From: Caballeronia cordobensis
GTDB taxonomy: Bacteria; Pseudomonadota; Gammaproteobacteria; Burkholderiales; Burkholderiaceae
DNA length: 64,000 bases
Direction: 5' to 3'
NCBI RefSeq assembly: GCF_001544575.2
Contig: NZ_FCNY02000005.1
Location: 310,001-374,000, forward strand
Shown here: piece by piece, positions 1-8,593 of the stretch
How the letters are laid out: each line of letters begins with the position of its first letter
How positions within the stretch are numbered: position 1 is the stretch's first letter
Translations under genes and position numbers: made by a program
The notes under the pieces: model-generated
Seen by the model: only the letters and a program-made list of their open reading frames with translations
Database searches by the model: none
Told to the model about the DNA's origin: nothing

Positions 1-679
1 GATGCGTGCCCGGTTCGCCATGTATGCCGATGCCGATCTCCATCTCGCCATCGGGCAGCGTGAACGTGGGCTTGCCCGCCGCGGGCAGGATCGTCGGCGA
101 AAGGCCCACGCCCATGGTGCGGCAATTCGCATTGGCCTTCGCGCAGATGCGCGCCACTTCGTCGAGCGAATCGCCGCGCTCGGCCGCCGCGCCCGCGCAC
201 TTGAAGGCGAACACCATGCCGGCAACGCCGCGCCGGTCGTCGGCGCGTTCCTTCGGCGCCGAGGCGACATCGTCGGTCAGGACCACCGTCTTGATGTCGA
301 TGCCTTCGGCATCCGCGAGGTCCGATGCGAGATCGAAATTCAGCACGTCGCCGCCGTAGTTGCCGTACACGTACAGCACGCCCGCCCCGCCGTTCACCCC
401 TTTGGTCGCTTCGAGAATCTGCTCCGACGAGGGCGACGAGAACACGTTGCCGACCGCCACGCCGCCGCACAGCCCTTCGCCCACGTAGCCGAGAAAGCCC
501 GGCATATGGCCCGAGCCGCCGCCCGTCACGATGCCCACGCGGCCCTGTTTCGGCGCGTCCGCGCGCACGAGCGCGCGCTTGTCCGCATTCGCCGCCTTGA
601 TCCATTTCGGATGCGCGAGCAACAAGGCGTCGATGATTTCGTCGACGAAGGTTTCAGGATCGTTGATGATCTTCTTCAT
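1..679 (-). CDS. dhaK: DhaK-type dihydroxyacetone/ketose kinase subunit, 3' end cut by window
   Basis: The frame opens with ATG at 679, behind a GGAG Shine-Dalgarno, and runs off the left edge after 226 residues with no stop. The N terminus MKKIINDPETFVDE, the GGGSGHMPGF loop, the GNYGGDVLNFDLA segment and the GIHGEPG motif at about residues 218-224 are typical of the DhaK fold. The His of GIHGEPG (residue 220) is the residue that binds the ketose covalently in this family. DhaK works with an ATP- or phosphotransferase-linked DhaL partner to phosphorylate dihydroxyacetone or related short ketoses such as erythrulose in the cytoplasm. It is the last visible gene of the GntR-MtnK-MtnA-aldolase-ABC operon, 40 bp after the permease. 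A DhaL gene would be expected just outside the window. The substrate could be any C3-C4 ketose; the family call is firm. Confidence 0.85.
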   Translation of the reverse strand, partial: MKKIINDPETFVDEIIDALLLAHPKWIKAANADKRALVRADAPKQGRVGIVTGGGSGHMPGFLGYVGEGLCGGVAVGNVFSSPSSEQILEATKGVNGGAGVLYVYGNYGGDVLNFDLASDLADAEGIDIKTVVLTDDVASAPKERADDRRGVAGMVFAFKCAGAAAERGDSLDEVARICAKANANCRTMGVGLSPTILPAAGKPTFTLPDGEMEIGIGIHGEPGTH

Positions 680-719
680 CTTCCAGTGTCTCCGTTGTTT
701 GCGTTGGTTCGAATGCGTG

Positions 720-1721
720 TTACGGCTTGCGGCGCTGGCTCAAGGCGTCGAGCAGCACCGCGGCAAAGATCACGCCGCCCTGGATGAACTGCGTCCAGAA
801 CGGATTCACGCCGAGCAGCGAGAGGCCCACGTTGATCACGCCGATCAGCACCACGCCGATGAAGGTGCCGACGATCGAGCCGCGTCCGCCCGCGAGCGAC
901 GTACCGCCGATCACGATGGCCGCGATCACCTGCAGTTCGAGCCCGTTCGCCGCCGACGGCAACGCGGAATTCAGACGCCCCGCGAGCACGATGCCCGCGA
1001 TCGCCGCCGTCGCGCCCGCGAGCATGTAGGTGAAGAACACGACGCGACGCACAGGAATGCCGGCGAGGCGCGCGGCCTCCTGATTGCCGCCGACCGCGAA
1101 CACCTGATGGCCGAAGGTCGTCTTGCGCAGCAACACATGGCCGATGACGAAGACGACGAGCATCACGATCATCGGCATGGGCAGGCCCGCAATGGCCTTC
1201 GCGCCGAACACGGTGAACGCGTTGGGAAAGTCGAACTTGGTTCGCCCATCGGAGATGGCGAGCGTGAGGCCGCGTCCCATCGCCATGGCGGCGAGCGTGA
1301 CGATGAAAGGCACGAGCCGCAGCCAGGAAATCGCGAAGCCGTTGATCGCGCCGACCGCGGCACCGGTCGCGAGCGCAATGAACAGCCCGCCGATGCCGAG
1401 GCCGACCGCATCCGGACTGGAGCCCGCCATGAAGGTCGCGGCGACCATGCCGCTCAGCGCGACGAGCGAGCCCACCGACAAGTCGATGCCCGACGTGATG
1501 ATCACGAACGTTCCGCCCACCGCCGCAATGCCCACCACGGAGACCTGCACCATGATGTTGGTGAGCGTGCTCGTCGTGAGGAATTCGGGCGATGCGATCG
1601 ACAACGCCACGCAGATGATCACGAGCGCGGCGAACAATGGCCCGATGCCGCTTCTCAGTTGACGGATCACGCGGCGCGACAGCGCTTCCGTGTCCGCCCG
1701 GTTGGCTGCCGTGGATGTCAT
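720..1721 (-). CDS. Ribose-type sugar ABC transporter permease (RbsC family)
   Basis: Inner-membrane permease of 333 residues for a carbohydrate importer of the RbsC/CUT2 class. It shows about eight to ten hydrophobic segments and the family features GTFVIITSGIDLSVGS near residue 75 and VIGGTSLAGGRGSIVGTFIG near the C terminus. The start is the ATG at 1721, which overlaps the stop of the ATPase gene by 4 bp (ATGA); an in-frame upstream extension lies inside the ATPase gene and is not used. With the ATPase and lipoprotein upstream it forms one importer. Its place in an operon with MtnK, MtnA and an aldolase suggests a pentose, 5-deoxypentose or methylthioribose as substrate. That is inferred from context, not from sequence. 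Confidence 0.92.
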   Translation of the reverse strand: MTSTAANRADTEALSRRVIRQLRSGIGPLFAALVIICVALSIASPEFLTTSTLTNIMVQVSVVGIAAVGGTFVIITSGIDLSVGSLVALSGMVAATFMAGSSPDAVGLGIGGLFIALATGAAVGAINGFAISWLRLVPFIVTLAAMAMGRGLTLAISDGRTKFDFPNAFTVFGAKAIAGLPMPMIVMLVVFVIGHVLLRKTTFGHQVFAVGGNQEAARLAGIPVRRVVFFTYMLAGATAAIAGIVLAGRLNSALPSAANGLELQVIAAIVIGGTSLAGGRGSIVGTFIGVVLIGVINVGLSLLGVNPFWTQFIQGGVIFAAVLLDALSQRRKP

Positions 1722-3253
1722 GCGCCTGCTCCTGTCGTTGCCCATTGAATCACCGTTTCGGAGTCCGCCTTGTCGCGCGCGATTTCGGTCACGATGCTGC
1801 CGCGATACATTACGAGCACGCGATCCGACATGCCGAGCAGCTCCGGCAGTTCCGAACTGACCATGACGACCGCCGCGCCCGCGCGCGCCATCGTCACCAT
1901 GTGCGCGTAGATCTCGGTCTTGGCGCCCACGTCGATGCCGCGCGTCGGTTCGTCGAGCATGATGACCGCGGGATTCGTCGCGGTCGCGCGGCCGAGAATG
2001 ACTTTCTGCTGATTGCCGCCCGAAAGCGTGCCCGTGATCTGCAGGACCGACGACGACCGCACGCCGAAGCGCGCGCTCGCTTCCTGCGCGAGCCTGCGCT
2101 TTCTCGCGCCGCGCACGAAGCCGCCACTCGCGAGCGCCTTCAGGCTCGACAGCGCAATGTTCTCTTCGATGGTGGCATCGAGCACGAGCCCTTCGAGCTT
2201 GCGATCCTCCGACGTATAGACGAGCCCGTGACGCACGCCCTCGGTCGGCGAATGATTCGCCACTTTGCGGCCTCTCACGAAAATCTCGCCGCGCGTCGCG
2301 GGCAAGGCGCCGAAGATCGTCTTCAGCAACTCCGTGCGTCCCGCCCCCGCGATGCCCGCAATGCCGACGATCTCGCCCGCGCGCACCGTGAAACTCGCAT
2401 CGCGCAGAAGCGGCGCGCTCGCGAGCTTGCGCACGTCGAGCACGACGTCGCCGTAATCGCGCGGCTCCCACGGATAGAACGATTCGAGATTGCGCGCGAC
2501 CATCGCCTGCACGAGCTCGGCCTCCGTCCATTGCGACATGGGACGCGCGCCGACCGTCGCGCCATCGCGCATCACCACGGCCGAATCGGCCAGCTCGAAC
2601 ACTTCTTCAAGGTGATGCGAGATGAAGATGATGCCCAGGCCCTCTTCCCGCAAACGCCGCACGACCGCGTATAGATTCTCGATATCGTGGCTTTGCAGCG
2701 CGGCGGTGGGCTCGTCCATCACGAGAATGCGCGCGTCGCGCGCGATGGCCTTGGCCACTTCCACGAGCTGACGCTTGTTGAGCGGCAGATCGCCCAGGCG
2801 CATCCACGGCGGCACGTTGTCGAGGCCCACGCGGGCCAGCGCCTCGCGCGCCATGGCATTGGCCTCGCGCCGCATCACGAAGCCCTTTCGCGCGGGCATG
2901 CGGCCCAGGAAGAGGTTCTCCGCGACCGTCATGTCGTTGATGAGCGAGAGCTCCTGATAGATCACGGCCACGCCCGCGTCGATGGCGGCGTTCGTGCCGC
3001 GCGCGAGCGGCTTGCCGTCGATCTCGATGTGGCCTTCGTCCGGCTCGTACGCGCCCGAAAGCGTCTTGACGAGCGACGACTTGCCCGCGCCGTTCTCGCC
3101 GACGATCGCCATGACGTGACCCGCGTGCAGTTCGAGGCTGACGCCGCGCAGCGCTTTCACGCCGGGAAAACTCTTGACGATGCCCTGCATGCGCAGAAGC
3201 GGCGCCTTCGTGCTCGAAGGCGGCCGTGTCCGCGCGTCGGTTTCCGCTGTCAT
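1718..3253 (-). CDS. Sugar ABC transporter ATP-binding protein (RbsA/MglA type, two NBDs)
   Basis: Cytoplasmic ATPase of 511 residues with two nucleotide-binding halves. The first half carries Walker A GENGAGKSSLVK, the usual CUT2 'LPLNKRQLVEVAKAIA' signature segment and Walker B ILVMDEPTAAL. The second half has a degenerate Walker A (GIAGAGRTELLK), LSGGNQQKVILGR and VIMLDEPTRGID, as is normal for this class. Start chosen at ATG 3253 (MTAETDARTRP); the longer frame upstream has no family similarity. It drives the permease at 720-1721 (4-bp overlap) and follows the binding-lipoprotein gene by 68 bp. It is a full-length, intact member of the family. Confidence 0.93.
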   Translation of the reverse strand: MTAETDARTRPPSSTKAPLLRMQGIVKSFPGVKALRGVSLELHAGHVMAIVGENGAGKSSLVKTLSGAYEPDEGHIEIDGKPLARGTNAAIDAGVAVIYQELSLINDMTVAENLFLGRMPARKGFVMRREANAMAREALARVGLDNVPPWMRLGDLPLNKRQLVEVAKAIARDARILVMDEPTAALQSHDIENLYAVVRRLREEGLGIIFISHHLEEVFELADSAVVMRDGATVGARPMSQWTEAELVQAMVARNLESFYPWEPRDYGDVVLDVRKLASAPLLRDASFTVRAGEIVGIAGIAGAGRTELLKTIFGALPATRGEIFVRGRKVANHSPTEGVRHGLVYTSEDRKLEGLVLDATIEENIALSSLKALASGGFVRGARKRRLAQEASARFGVRSSSVLQITGTLSGGNQQKVILGRATATNPAVIMLDEPTRGIDVGAKTEIYAHMVTMARAGAAVVMVSSELPELLGMSDRVLVMYRGSIVTEIARDKADSETVIQWATTGAGA

Positions 3254-3321
3254 GTTCGCATTCCGCTCGCACGCCGCGCGTCTGATGTTCGCGCGGCGCG
3301 CCGGTTGGCTTATTGCTTCAG

Positions 3322-4428
3322 TTACTGCTTCACTTCTTCCGACCACAGGCCGTATTGCTTGACCGCATCCGAGTCGATGTTCGACTTGTCGATGAGCATG
3401 GTCGGCCACGCATAGTTCGCGGGCACGTCCTTCTTCGCGTTGTAGTCCGCGATGAACTGGAGCGACTTGGCCGCCATCTTGATCGGATTCTGCGAAATGG
3501 TCGCGTCCTGCTTGCCCGCGCGGATCGCGGAAAGCGCCTGCGCCGTGCCGTCCGCGCCGATCACCATGATGTGCTCCTTGTCGCCGAGCGGCTTATAGCG
3601 TCCCGCGTTATCGATGGCCTTTTCCGCGCCCACGGTGTTGTCGTCGTTCGCGCCGAACACCGCGTCGATCTGCGGATACTTCTGCAGGATATTGGTCATC
3701 GCATTGAGCGACTTCTCCTGATCGAACGCGCCCTCCTGACGCGCGACGACCTTGATGTCCGGATACTTCGCGATCTCGTCGCTAAAGCCTTTCTCGCGGT
3801 CGGTCGCCGCCGTGGTGCCGACAAGCCCGATCAGATCGACGACGTTGCCCTTCTCCGAGCCGTAGCGCTTCTTGAGCTGCTCCGCGATCCACTTCGCCGC
3901 GGTCTGGCCGAGCGCCACGTTGTCCGACGCGACGAACGACGTCACCTTGCCGCCGTCGGAGCCACGGTCGAGCGTGAAGACCGGGATGTTCATCTGATTC
4001 GCTTTTTCGACGGCGGGAATGATCGCCTTCGAATCGATCGGGTTCAGCACGAGCGCGGTCACGCCCTGGCTCAGCAGATTGAGCGCATCGTTGACCTGCT
4101 GTTGCGCGTCGCCGTTCGCGTTGGTCTGCACGAGGTCGAAGCCCTGATCCTTCGAGCCGCGCTCCACGCCCGCTTTCAGGCCGACGAAGAACGCGTTGTT
4201 CAAGGTCGCGATCGAGAAGCCGATCTTGGGCTTGCTGCCGGTGGCCGTCGCCGCGGGCGCGCTCGCCGGCGCGCTGGCGCTTTCGCTCGCGCTCTGTGCG
4301 GAACTGCTGCCCGACGACGTGTTCTCGCTCTTGTTGCATCCCGCGAGCGCCGCCGCGCAGATCAGGAATGCGCCGGTGGATTTGCCGAACCTTCCCCAAC
4401 TATCGAATCGTGCTGAACTCCAGGCCAT
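3322..4428 (-). CDS. Periplasmic sugar-binding lipoprotein of an ABC importer
   Basis: Substrate-binding protein of 368 residues. It has a positively charged N terminus, a hydrophobic stretch and a lipobox LAGC about 30 residues in, so the mature protein should be lipid-anchored. A low-complexity Ser/Ala/Glu linker follows, then a type I periplasmic-binding fold of the RbsB family (KPKIGFSIATLNNAFFVGLKAG, then VTALVLNPIDSKAI and VFGANDDNTVGAEKAI). The start is ATG 4428 behind GGAGACAGTC. It delivers the sugar to the permease and ATPase next door. It lies directly downstream of the class II aldolase gene (50 bp), so transport and catabolism are co-transcribed. The bound sugar is not readable from sequence; the operon suggests a 5-substituted ribose. 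Confidence 0.9.
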   Translation of the reverse strand: MAWSSARFDSWGRFGKSTGAFLICAAALAGCNKSENTSSGSSSAQSASESASAPASAPAATATGSKPKIGFSIATLNNAFFVGLKAGVERGSKDQGFDLVQTNANGDAQQQVNDALNLLSQGVTALVLNPIDSKAIIPAVEKANQMNIPVFTLDRGSDGGKVTSFVASDNVALGQTAAKWIAEQLKKRYGSEKGNVVDLIGLVGTTAATDREKGFSDEIAKYPDIKVVARQEGAFDQEKSLNAMTNILQKYPQIDAVFGANDDNTVGAEKAIDNAGRYKPLGDKEHIMVIGADGTAQALSAIRAGKQDATISQNPIKMAAKSLQFIADYNAKKDVPANYAWPTMLIDKSNIDSDAVKQYGLWSEEVKQ

Positions 4429-4478
4429 GACTGTCTCCGTTGTACGAGTTGTTCGTTGCAGTTGCTTTCGTTCCTGCT

Positions 4479-5144
4479 TCATTCGTTCTTGCGCCTGCCG
4501 TACGTCTTGAATCGCTCCAGCACTTCGTCCATCTGCTCGTCCGTCAACACCGGCGGCACGCCCAGTTGCGACGCGAGCAGATACTGCCTGGCGAGCACTT
4601 CCACTTCATGCGCGAGCCACACGGCGCGCGCAAGATCCACGCCCAGCGCCACGACGCCGTGATGCGCGAGCAGACACGCGCGGCGTCCTTCGAGCGCGGC
4701 GAGCGCATGGTCCGATAACGCCTGCGTGCCGAACAGCGCATACGGCGCGCAGCGAATCGAGCTACCGCCCGCGGCCGCAACCATGTAATGCACGGCGGGA
4801 ATCGCGCGGCCCTGAATGGCGAGCGCCGTCGCGGCGCTCGAATGCGTATGCACGACCGCGTTCATCTCCGGGCGCGCGCGCAGCAGGTCACGATGAATGC
4901 GCCACTCCGATGAAGGCCGTCCGTTCAGGATCGCTTCGTCGTCGCTGCGCACGTCGAGCGGCAAGTACACGATGTCGGCGGCGTCCAGCTCACGTGCGGG
5001 CGTGCCACTCGGCGTGATCAGGAGACCATCGCGCAAGCGCGCGCTCACGTTGCCCGACGTGCCTTGATTGATGCCGAGCCGCTCCATCTCGAGCGCCGTA
5101 TCGACGATCCCGCGACGCAGCGCGCTTTCGTCCGTCGCGCTCAT
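4479..5144 (-). CDS. Class II (FucA/AraD-type) aldolase, putative 5-deoxyribulose-1-phosphate aldolase
   Basis: Zinc-dependent class II aldolase of 221 residues. Visible landmarks are GTSGNVSAR, TPSGTPARELDA, the PSSEWRIHRD segment with the acidic residue that acts as general acid/base in FucA, the HTH zinc ligands in AVVHTHSSA and the third ligand region LLAHHGVV. In this family the enzyme cleaves ketose-1-phosphates into DHAP and an aldehyde. Next to MtnK and MtnA the expected substrate is 5-deoxyribulose-1-phosphate or 5-methylthioribulose-1-phosphate, giving DHAP plus acetaldehyde or methylthioacetaldehyde. The start is ATG 5144, which overlaps the mtnA stop by 4 bp; an ATG four codons upstream is also possible. 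Methylthioribulose-1-phosphate dehydratase (MtnB) shares this fold, but the FucA-like spacing around PSSEW and HTH and the absence of other Mtn genes favour an aldolase. Confidence 0.82.
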   Translation of the reverse strand: MSATDESALRRGIVDTALEMERLGINQGTSGNVSARLRDGLLITPSGTPARELDAADIVYLPLDVRSDDEAILNGRPSSEWRIHRDLLRARPEMNAVVHTHSSAATALAIQGRAIPAVHYMVAAAGGSSIRCAPYALFGTQALSDHALAALEGRRACLLAHHGVVALGVDLARAVWLAHEVEVLARQYLLASQLGVPPVLTDEQMDEVLERFKTYGRRKNE

Positions 5145-6220
5145 GCTGCGTTGCACTCGGCGGCGAAGAGGCGCTTCAGCGAGCGCTCGAACGGCGCATG
5201 CACGATGCCGCGCTCCGTGACGAAGCCCGTGACCAGCGCATGCGGCGTCACATCAAACGCCGGATTGCGCGCCTTGATGTTCTCGGGCGCGATGCGCCGC
5301 CCCGCAAGATGCGTGACCTCGGTCTCGCTCCTTTCCTCGATTTCGATGTCATGGCCCGTCGCCGTATGAAAATCCAGCGTCGAAGACGGACACGCGACAT
5401 AGAACGGAATGCCGTAATGCCGCGCGGCGATGGCCAGTCCCAGCGTGCCGATCTTGTTGGCGAAGTCGCCATTCGCGGCCACGCGGTCGGTGCCCACGAT
5501 GACGATATCGACGAGCCCTTGCGACATGATCGACGCCGCCGCGCCGTCCATGATGAGCGTGACGTCGACGCCCGCCTGCTGCAATTCGAATGCGGTGAGG
5601 CGCGCGCCCTGCAAGAGCGGCCGGGTTTCATCCGCGAAGACGTTGAAGCGAATGCCCGCGCGGTGTGCCGCATAGATCGGCGCGGTCGCCGTGCCGAGAC
5701 CCGTGGTCGCGAGCGCGCCCGCATTGCAGTGCGTGAGCACGCCGTTGCCCTCTGCGATGAGCGGCATGCCATGCTCGCCGATGCCTTCGCACAGCGCGAT
5801 GTCTTCGCGATGGATGCGAACGGCCTCTTCGACCAGCGCATCGTAGAGCGCCGCGGCGTCCTGCGCGTTGCATTCGCGCGCGGTCTTCGTCATGCGCCTG
5901 AGGCTCCAGCTGAGATTCACCGCCGTGGGCCGCGCCGTATCGAGCCAGGCCGCGCGTTTTTCAAGCTCCGCGCGAAACTGCGCGATGGGCAACGCCCGCG
6001 CATCCTGCATCGCCACGCACAAGCCATAGCCCGCCGCCACGCCGATGGCCGGCGCGCCACGCACGCGCAGTTCGTGAATCGCGCGCCATACCGCGGCGGC
6101 ATCCGCGACATGTTCCACGACGATCTCATGCGGCAGGCGCGTCTGATCGAGCAGCAGCAGCTTGCCGTCACGCCATTCGATGGTCGGCGCAAGCGTCGGA
6201 AACAAGGGCTGAGAATCCAT
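5141..6220 (-). CDS. mtnA: Methylthioribose-1-phosphate isomerase (aldose-ketose isomerase)
   Basis: Full-length MtnA of 359 residues, start ATG 6220 behind GGAGCACGA. It shows RGAPAIGVAAGYGL near the N terminus, NLSWSLRRM, the catalytic Cys in LTHCNAGALATTGLGTA and the catalytic Asp in IVGTDRVAANGDFANKIGT. It converts 5-methylthioribose-1-phosphate (or 5-deoxyribose-1-phosphate) to the 1-phospho-ketose in the cytoplasm. It lies 11 bp after mtnK and overlaps the aldolase gene by 4 bp, so the kinase, isomerase and aldolase are translationally coupled in pathway order. No mtnB, mtnC or mtnD gene is nearby, so this is not a classical methionine-salvage operon. Confidence 0.93.
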   Translation of the reverse strand: MDSQPLFPTLAPTIEWRDGKLLLLDQTRLPHEIVVEHVADAAAVWRAIHELRVRGAPAIGVAAGYGLCVAMQDARALPIAQFRAELEKRAAWLDTARPTAVNLSWSLRRMTKTARECNAQDAAALYDALVEEAVRIHREDIALCEGIGEHGMPLIAEGNGVLTHCNAGALATTGLGTATAPIYAAHRAGIRFNVFADETRPLLQGARLTAFELQQAGVDVTLIMDGAAASIMSQGLVDIVIVGTDRVAANGDFANKIGTLGLAIAARHYGIPFYVACPSSTLDFHTATGHDIEIEERSETEVTHLAGRRIAPENIKARNPAFDVTPHALVTGFVTERGIVHAPFERSLKRLFAAECNAA

Positions 6221-6231
6221 TCGTGCTCCAG

Positions 6232-7500
6232 TCAGCGTTGTGCAACGGCATCGCGGCGCATGTCGCGCGCGAGCATGACGACCTGTTCGATGTCGGTCAA
6301 CGCGGCGCGCTGCACGAGCAACGCTTCGGCGCAGCGCAGGCAGCGCACTTCGATTTGCGCGCGTAAATCAGCATCGGGAATGCGCGTGATCTCCGCGACC
6401 TTCGCCATGCCGACGATGCGCCTGATCATCTTGCAGCCCGCGAAGCCCAGCGTATCTGCGAGGAGGCGCCGCATGAAATGCGCGCGATACGCGTCCGCCG
6501 CGCGGCTATCCGCCGGGCCACCGATGAAAGGTCTGCCGCTTCGGTGCTCGTGATCGCGCCACAGCGCGAGAAACTTCGCGCCGAAGCCGTTCCAGATGCG
6601 CATGGTCTCGTCGAGCAGCCACTCCTGATACGGCTGCGGATCGCCGCCATCGATCCGGCCGTGATAGTCGCGTGAAAAGTAGGCCAGCAACAGATTGGCA
6701 ATGAGCGCGCCGATATCGAAGCCCATGGGTCCGTAGAAGGCGAACTCCGGGTCGATGACATAAGTCTCGCGCTCGTTGACCATGATCGAGCCCGTGTGCA
6801 GATCGCCGTGCAGCAGGGTCTCGGCGTGATTCATGAACGCCCACTTCATGTCGGCCGCCGCGAGGCGCAATGCTTCGTTGGTGCGCAAGCGCGCGAGCGC
6901 CTCCTTCGGCAAGGCCGCGCTATAGACGTTCGACGGATGATCTTCGAAAGGAAACGTGAAGACCAGATCCTCGGTGATCTTGCATAGCTCGGCATTGACC
7001 GCCGCGCCCATCGCCTGCTTCTTGATGTCGGGCGCAAGATAGAGATCGGAGCCGAAAAAAAGCGTATGCGCGAGATAGGTCGAGAGATGCTCGGCCATCA
7101 GCGGATACGTGACGCCCCGCATCAGCCCTTGCCGCAAGATGCAGTGCGACGAGAGATGCTGCATGACCATCAAAAAGCGCTTGCCGTCGGCGTGATACAC
7201 CTGCGGAACGTGCTGCGGGCATAGCGCGCCGAAGCGGCGCAACGCCGCGACTTCGTGATCCATGCGCTGGCACGACAGCGGCCAGTTCTTGCCGACGAGC
7301 CGCAGAAACGGCGGCGCCTGCTTGACGACGACGCTGCGCTCGCGCGCCTTCGTGTTGGTCACGAAGTACACGAAGTTGAGATTGCCGTCGCCGACTTCGG
7401 CGATCTCGAGATCGTCGGGATCGCCCAGACGCGCGCGCACCTCGGCGATGCCGCCCAGATAATCGGCCAGCGCCGATGCGGTAAATGCTTCGAACTCCAT
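6232..7500 (-). CDS. mtnK: S-methyl-5-thioribose kinase (aminoglycoside-phosphotransferase fold)
   Basis: Sugar kinase of 422 residues. The hallmark motifs of MtnK are present: the N-terminal VGDGNLNFVYFV nucleotide loop, VVVKQAPPFLR with the ATP-binding Lys, the catalytic LLHGDLHTGSIMV loop and the metal-binding DPEFAFYGPMGFD segment. It phosphorylates 5-methylthioribose on C1; homologues also accept 5-deoxyribose. The start ATG 7500 sits behind a strong GGAGGAG. It is the first structural gene after the GntR regulator and is followed by mtnA at 11 bp. Because an importer is encoded in the same operon, the free sugar is probably taken up from outside, whereas salvage pathways usually make it inside from methylthioadenosine. 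Confidence 0.93.
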   Translation of the reverse strand: MEFEAFTASALADYLGGIAEVRARLGDPDDLEIAEVGDGNLNFVYFVTNTKARERSVVVKQAPPFLRLVGKNWPLSCQRMDHEVAALRRFGALCPQHVPQVYHADGKRFLMVMQHLSSHCILRQGLMRGVTYPLMAEHLSTYLAHTLFFGSDLYLAPDIKKQAMGAAVNAELCKITEDLVFTFPFEDHPSNVYSAALPKEALARLRTNEALRLAAADMKWAFMNHAETLLHGDLHTGSIMVNERETYVIDPEFAFYGPMGFDIGALIANLLLAYFSRDYHGRIDGGDPQPYQEWLLDETMRIWNGFGAKFLALWRDHEHRSGRPFIGGPADSRAADAYRAHFMRRLLADTLGFAGCKMIRRIVGMAKVAEITRIPDADLRAQIEVRCLRCAEALLVQRAALTDIEQVVMLARDMRRDAVAQR

Positions 7501-7545
7501 CGGTGTCTCCTCCGATGTGTTTCAGCGCGCAGATCATCGAGCGAT

Positions 7546-8265
7546 TCAGCGACGTTTGCGCACCAGATCGAACTTGAAGATACTCGTGTTGTAGTAGTCG
7601 TTGCTGTAGCAAAGCGGCTGGCCGCTCTGATCGAAATCCACTTCGTCCAGCAGAAGAAACATGCCGAAGCCATCGCCCAGTTCGGGCAGATCGCGCGGCG
7701 TGAGAATGGTCGGCTGTATCGACGTATGCGTATGCGACAGACGCCTTCCGGTTCGCGCGAACATGCCGAACAGCGATTCGCCCAGCACGCCGTCCGCGGC
7801 ATCCAGCAGCGTCTTCGGAATCGTGTCGATGCAATACGCCGCGATGGCATCGTCCGCGCGGCGCACCCGCTCGATACGCACGCAGGCATCGCCCGCGTTG
7901 ATGCCCAGCTTCTCCGCAAGACTCTCCGATGCCGCGATGGTCTCCATCTGAATCCGGCTCGTCGAAGGCACCGCCCCGACGCTCTTGATCATGTCGGTCA
8001 CGGACATCAGATCATCGAGGCCGCCTTGCAGCTTCAGCGAAATTTGTCTGATGAAGGTGCCCCTGCCCTGCACGCGTTCGAGCAGGCCATGCGAAATCAT
8101 CTGCGCGACCGCTTCCCGCAAGCTCGAACGTCCGACGCCCAGCAGCTCGCATAGCTCGATTTCCGTGGGAATCTGATCGCCCGGCTTGAGCTTGCGCTCG
8201 CGGATCATCGTGAGAAGCGACTCCTGAATCTTGTCGCTCATCGAACGCTCGACGCTTAGACGCAT
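7546..8265 (-). CDS. GntR-family (HutC/UTRA-type) transcriptional regulator of the deoxypentose operon
   Basis: Regulator of 239 residues. Residues 10-75 form a winged helix-turn-helix (LKPGDQIPTEIELCELLGVGRSSLREAVAQM). Residues 95-235 form a UTRA ligand-binding domain with the usual RIERVRRADDAIAAYCIDTIP and C-terminal YNTSIFKFDLVRKRR. UTRA domains commonly bind a phosphorylated sugar or small metabolite of the pathway they control. It is the first gene of the operon, 45 bp ahead of mtnK. A perfect 18-bp palindrome begins 32 bp upstream of its start, so autoregulation and control of the whole operon are likely. The start is ATG 8265; MSDKIQES eight codons later is the alternative. Confidence 0.9.
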   Translation of the reverse strand: MRLSVERSMSDKIQESLLTMIRERKLKPGDQIPTEIELCELLGVGRSSLREAVAQMISHGLLERVQGRGTFIRQISLKLQGGLDDLMSVTDMIKSVGAVPSTSRIQMETIAASESLAEKLGINAGDACVRIERVRRADDAIAAYCIDTIPKTLLDAADGVLGESLFGMFARTGRRLSHTHTSIQPTILTPRDLPELGDGFGMFLLLDEVDFDQSGQPLCYSNDYYNTSIFKFDLVRKRR

Positions 8266-8593
8266 GGTGCTCTCGCAGTGTGATCACGTCAAATATACAT
8301 CAGACGTCTGATGTTTTTCTCAGGACTTTCCCGTATGCATGGATCGATCGTTCATCAGGAATCGGCCTTCGCATGCGCAGCAAATTCGTGTGCCCAGCGC
8401 CGCGCGGTCGCGCTTTCGCGCGTGTGGCAATGCGATAGCACGGGCTTCTTTCAGGCGTTGGCGTCATCCACCAAGCGGCATTAGGCGACCATGCGAGAAA
8501 TACTTCGGTGTGTAGAATGAGAGCGCTCGAGATAGCGGGCTTCATCGCGCGCAAATAGAAGGCTTATAGCAAGGCAACTTTAAGGAGACGGCA
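8266..8593. other. 328-bp divergent intergenic region between the GntR and Crp-type genes
   Basis: The region carries the 18-bp palindrome near its left end and the start-proximal GAGCGCTC dyad and AAGGAGACGGCA ribosome-binding site of the Crp-type gene at its right end. An 84-codon minus-strand frame here shows no family features and I do not call it a gene. Promoters for both flanking operons must lie here, but no confident -35/-10 pair was picked. Confidence 0.6.
8297..8314. promoter_or_regulatory. Perfect 18-bp palindrome, probable GntR operator
   Basis: ACATCAGACGTCTGATGT reads identically on both strands, in an AT-rich setting 32 bp before the GntR start codon. Size, symmetry and position fit a dimeric winged-helix repressor site that would control the GntR-mtnK-mtnA operon. 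No second copy was noticed in the window. Confidence 0.65.

Noticed and set aside
4479..5144. Reading the class II aldolase as MtnB (methylthioribulose-1-phosphate dehydratase)
   Set aside because: The FucA-type PSSEW segment and the absence of mtnC/mtnD nearby fit an aldolase better; kept only as an alternative.
8300..8554. 84-codon minus-strand frame between the GntR and Crp-type genes
   Set aside because: Composition is not gene-like, it has no ribosome-binding site, and it would overlap the palindromic operator.
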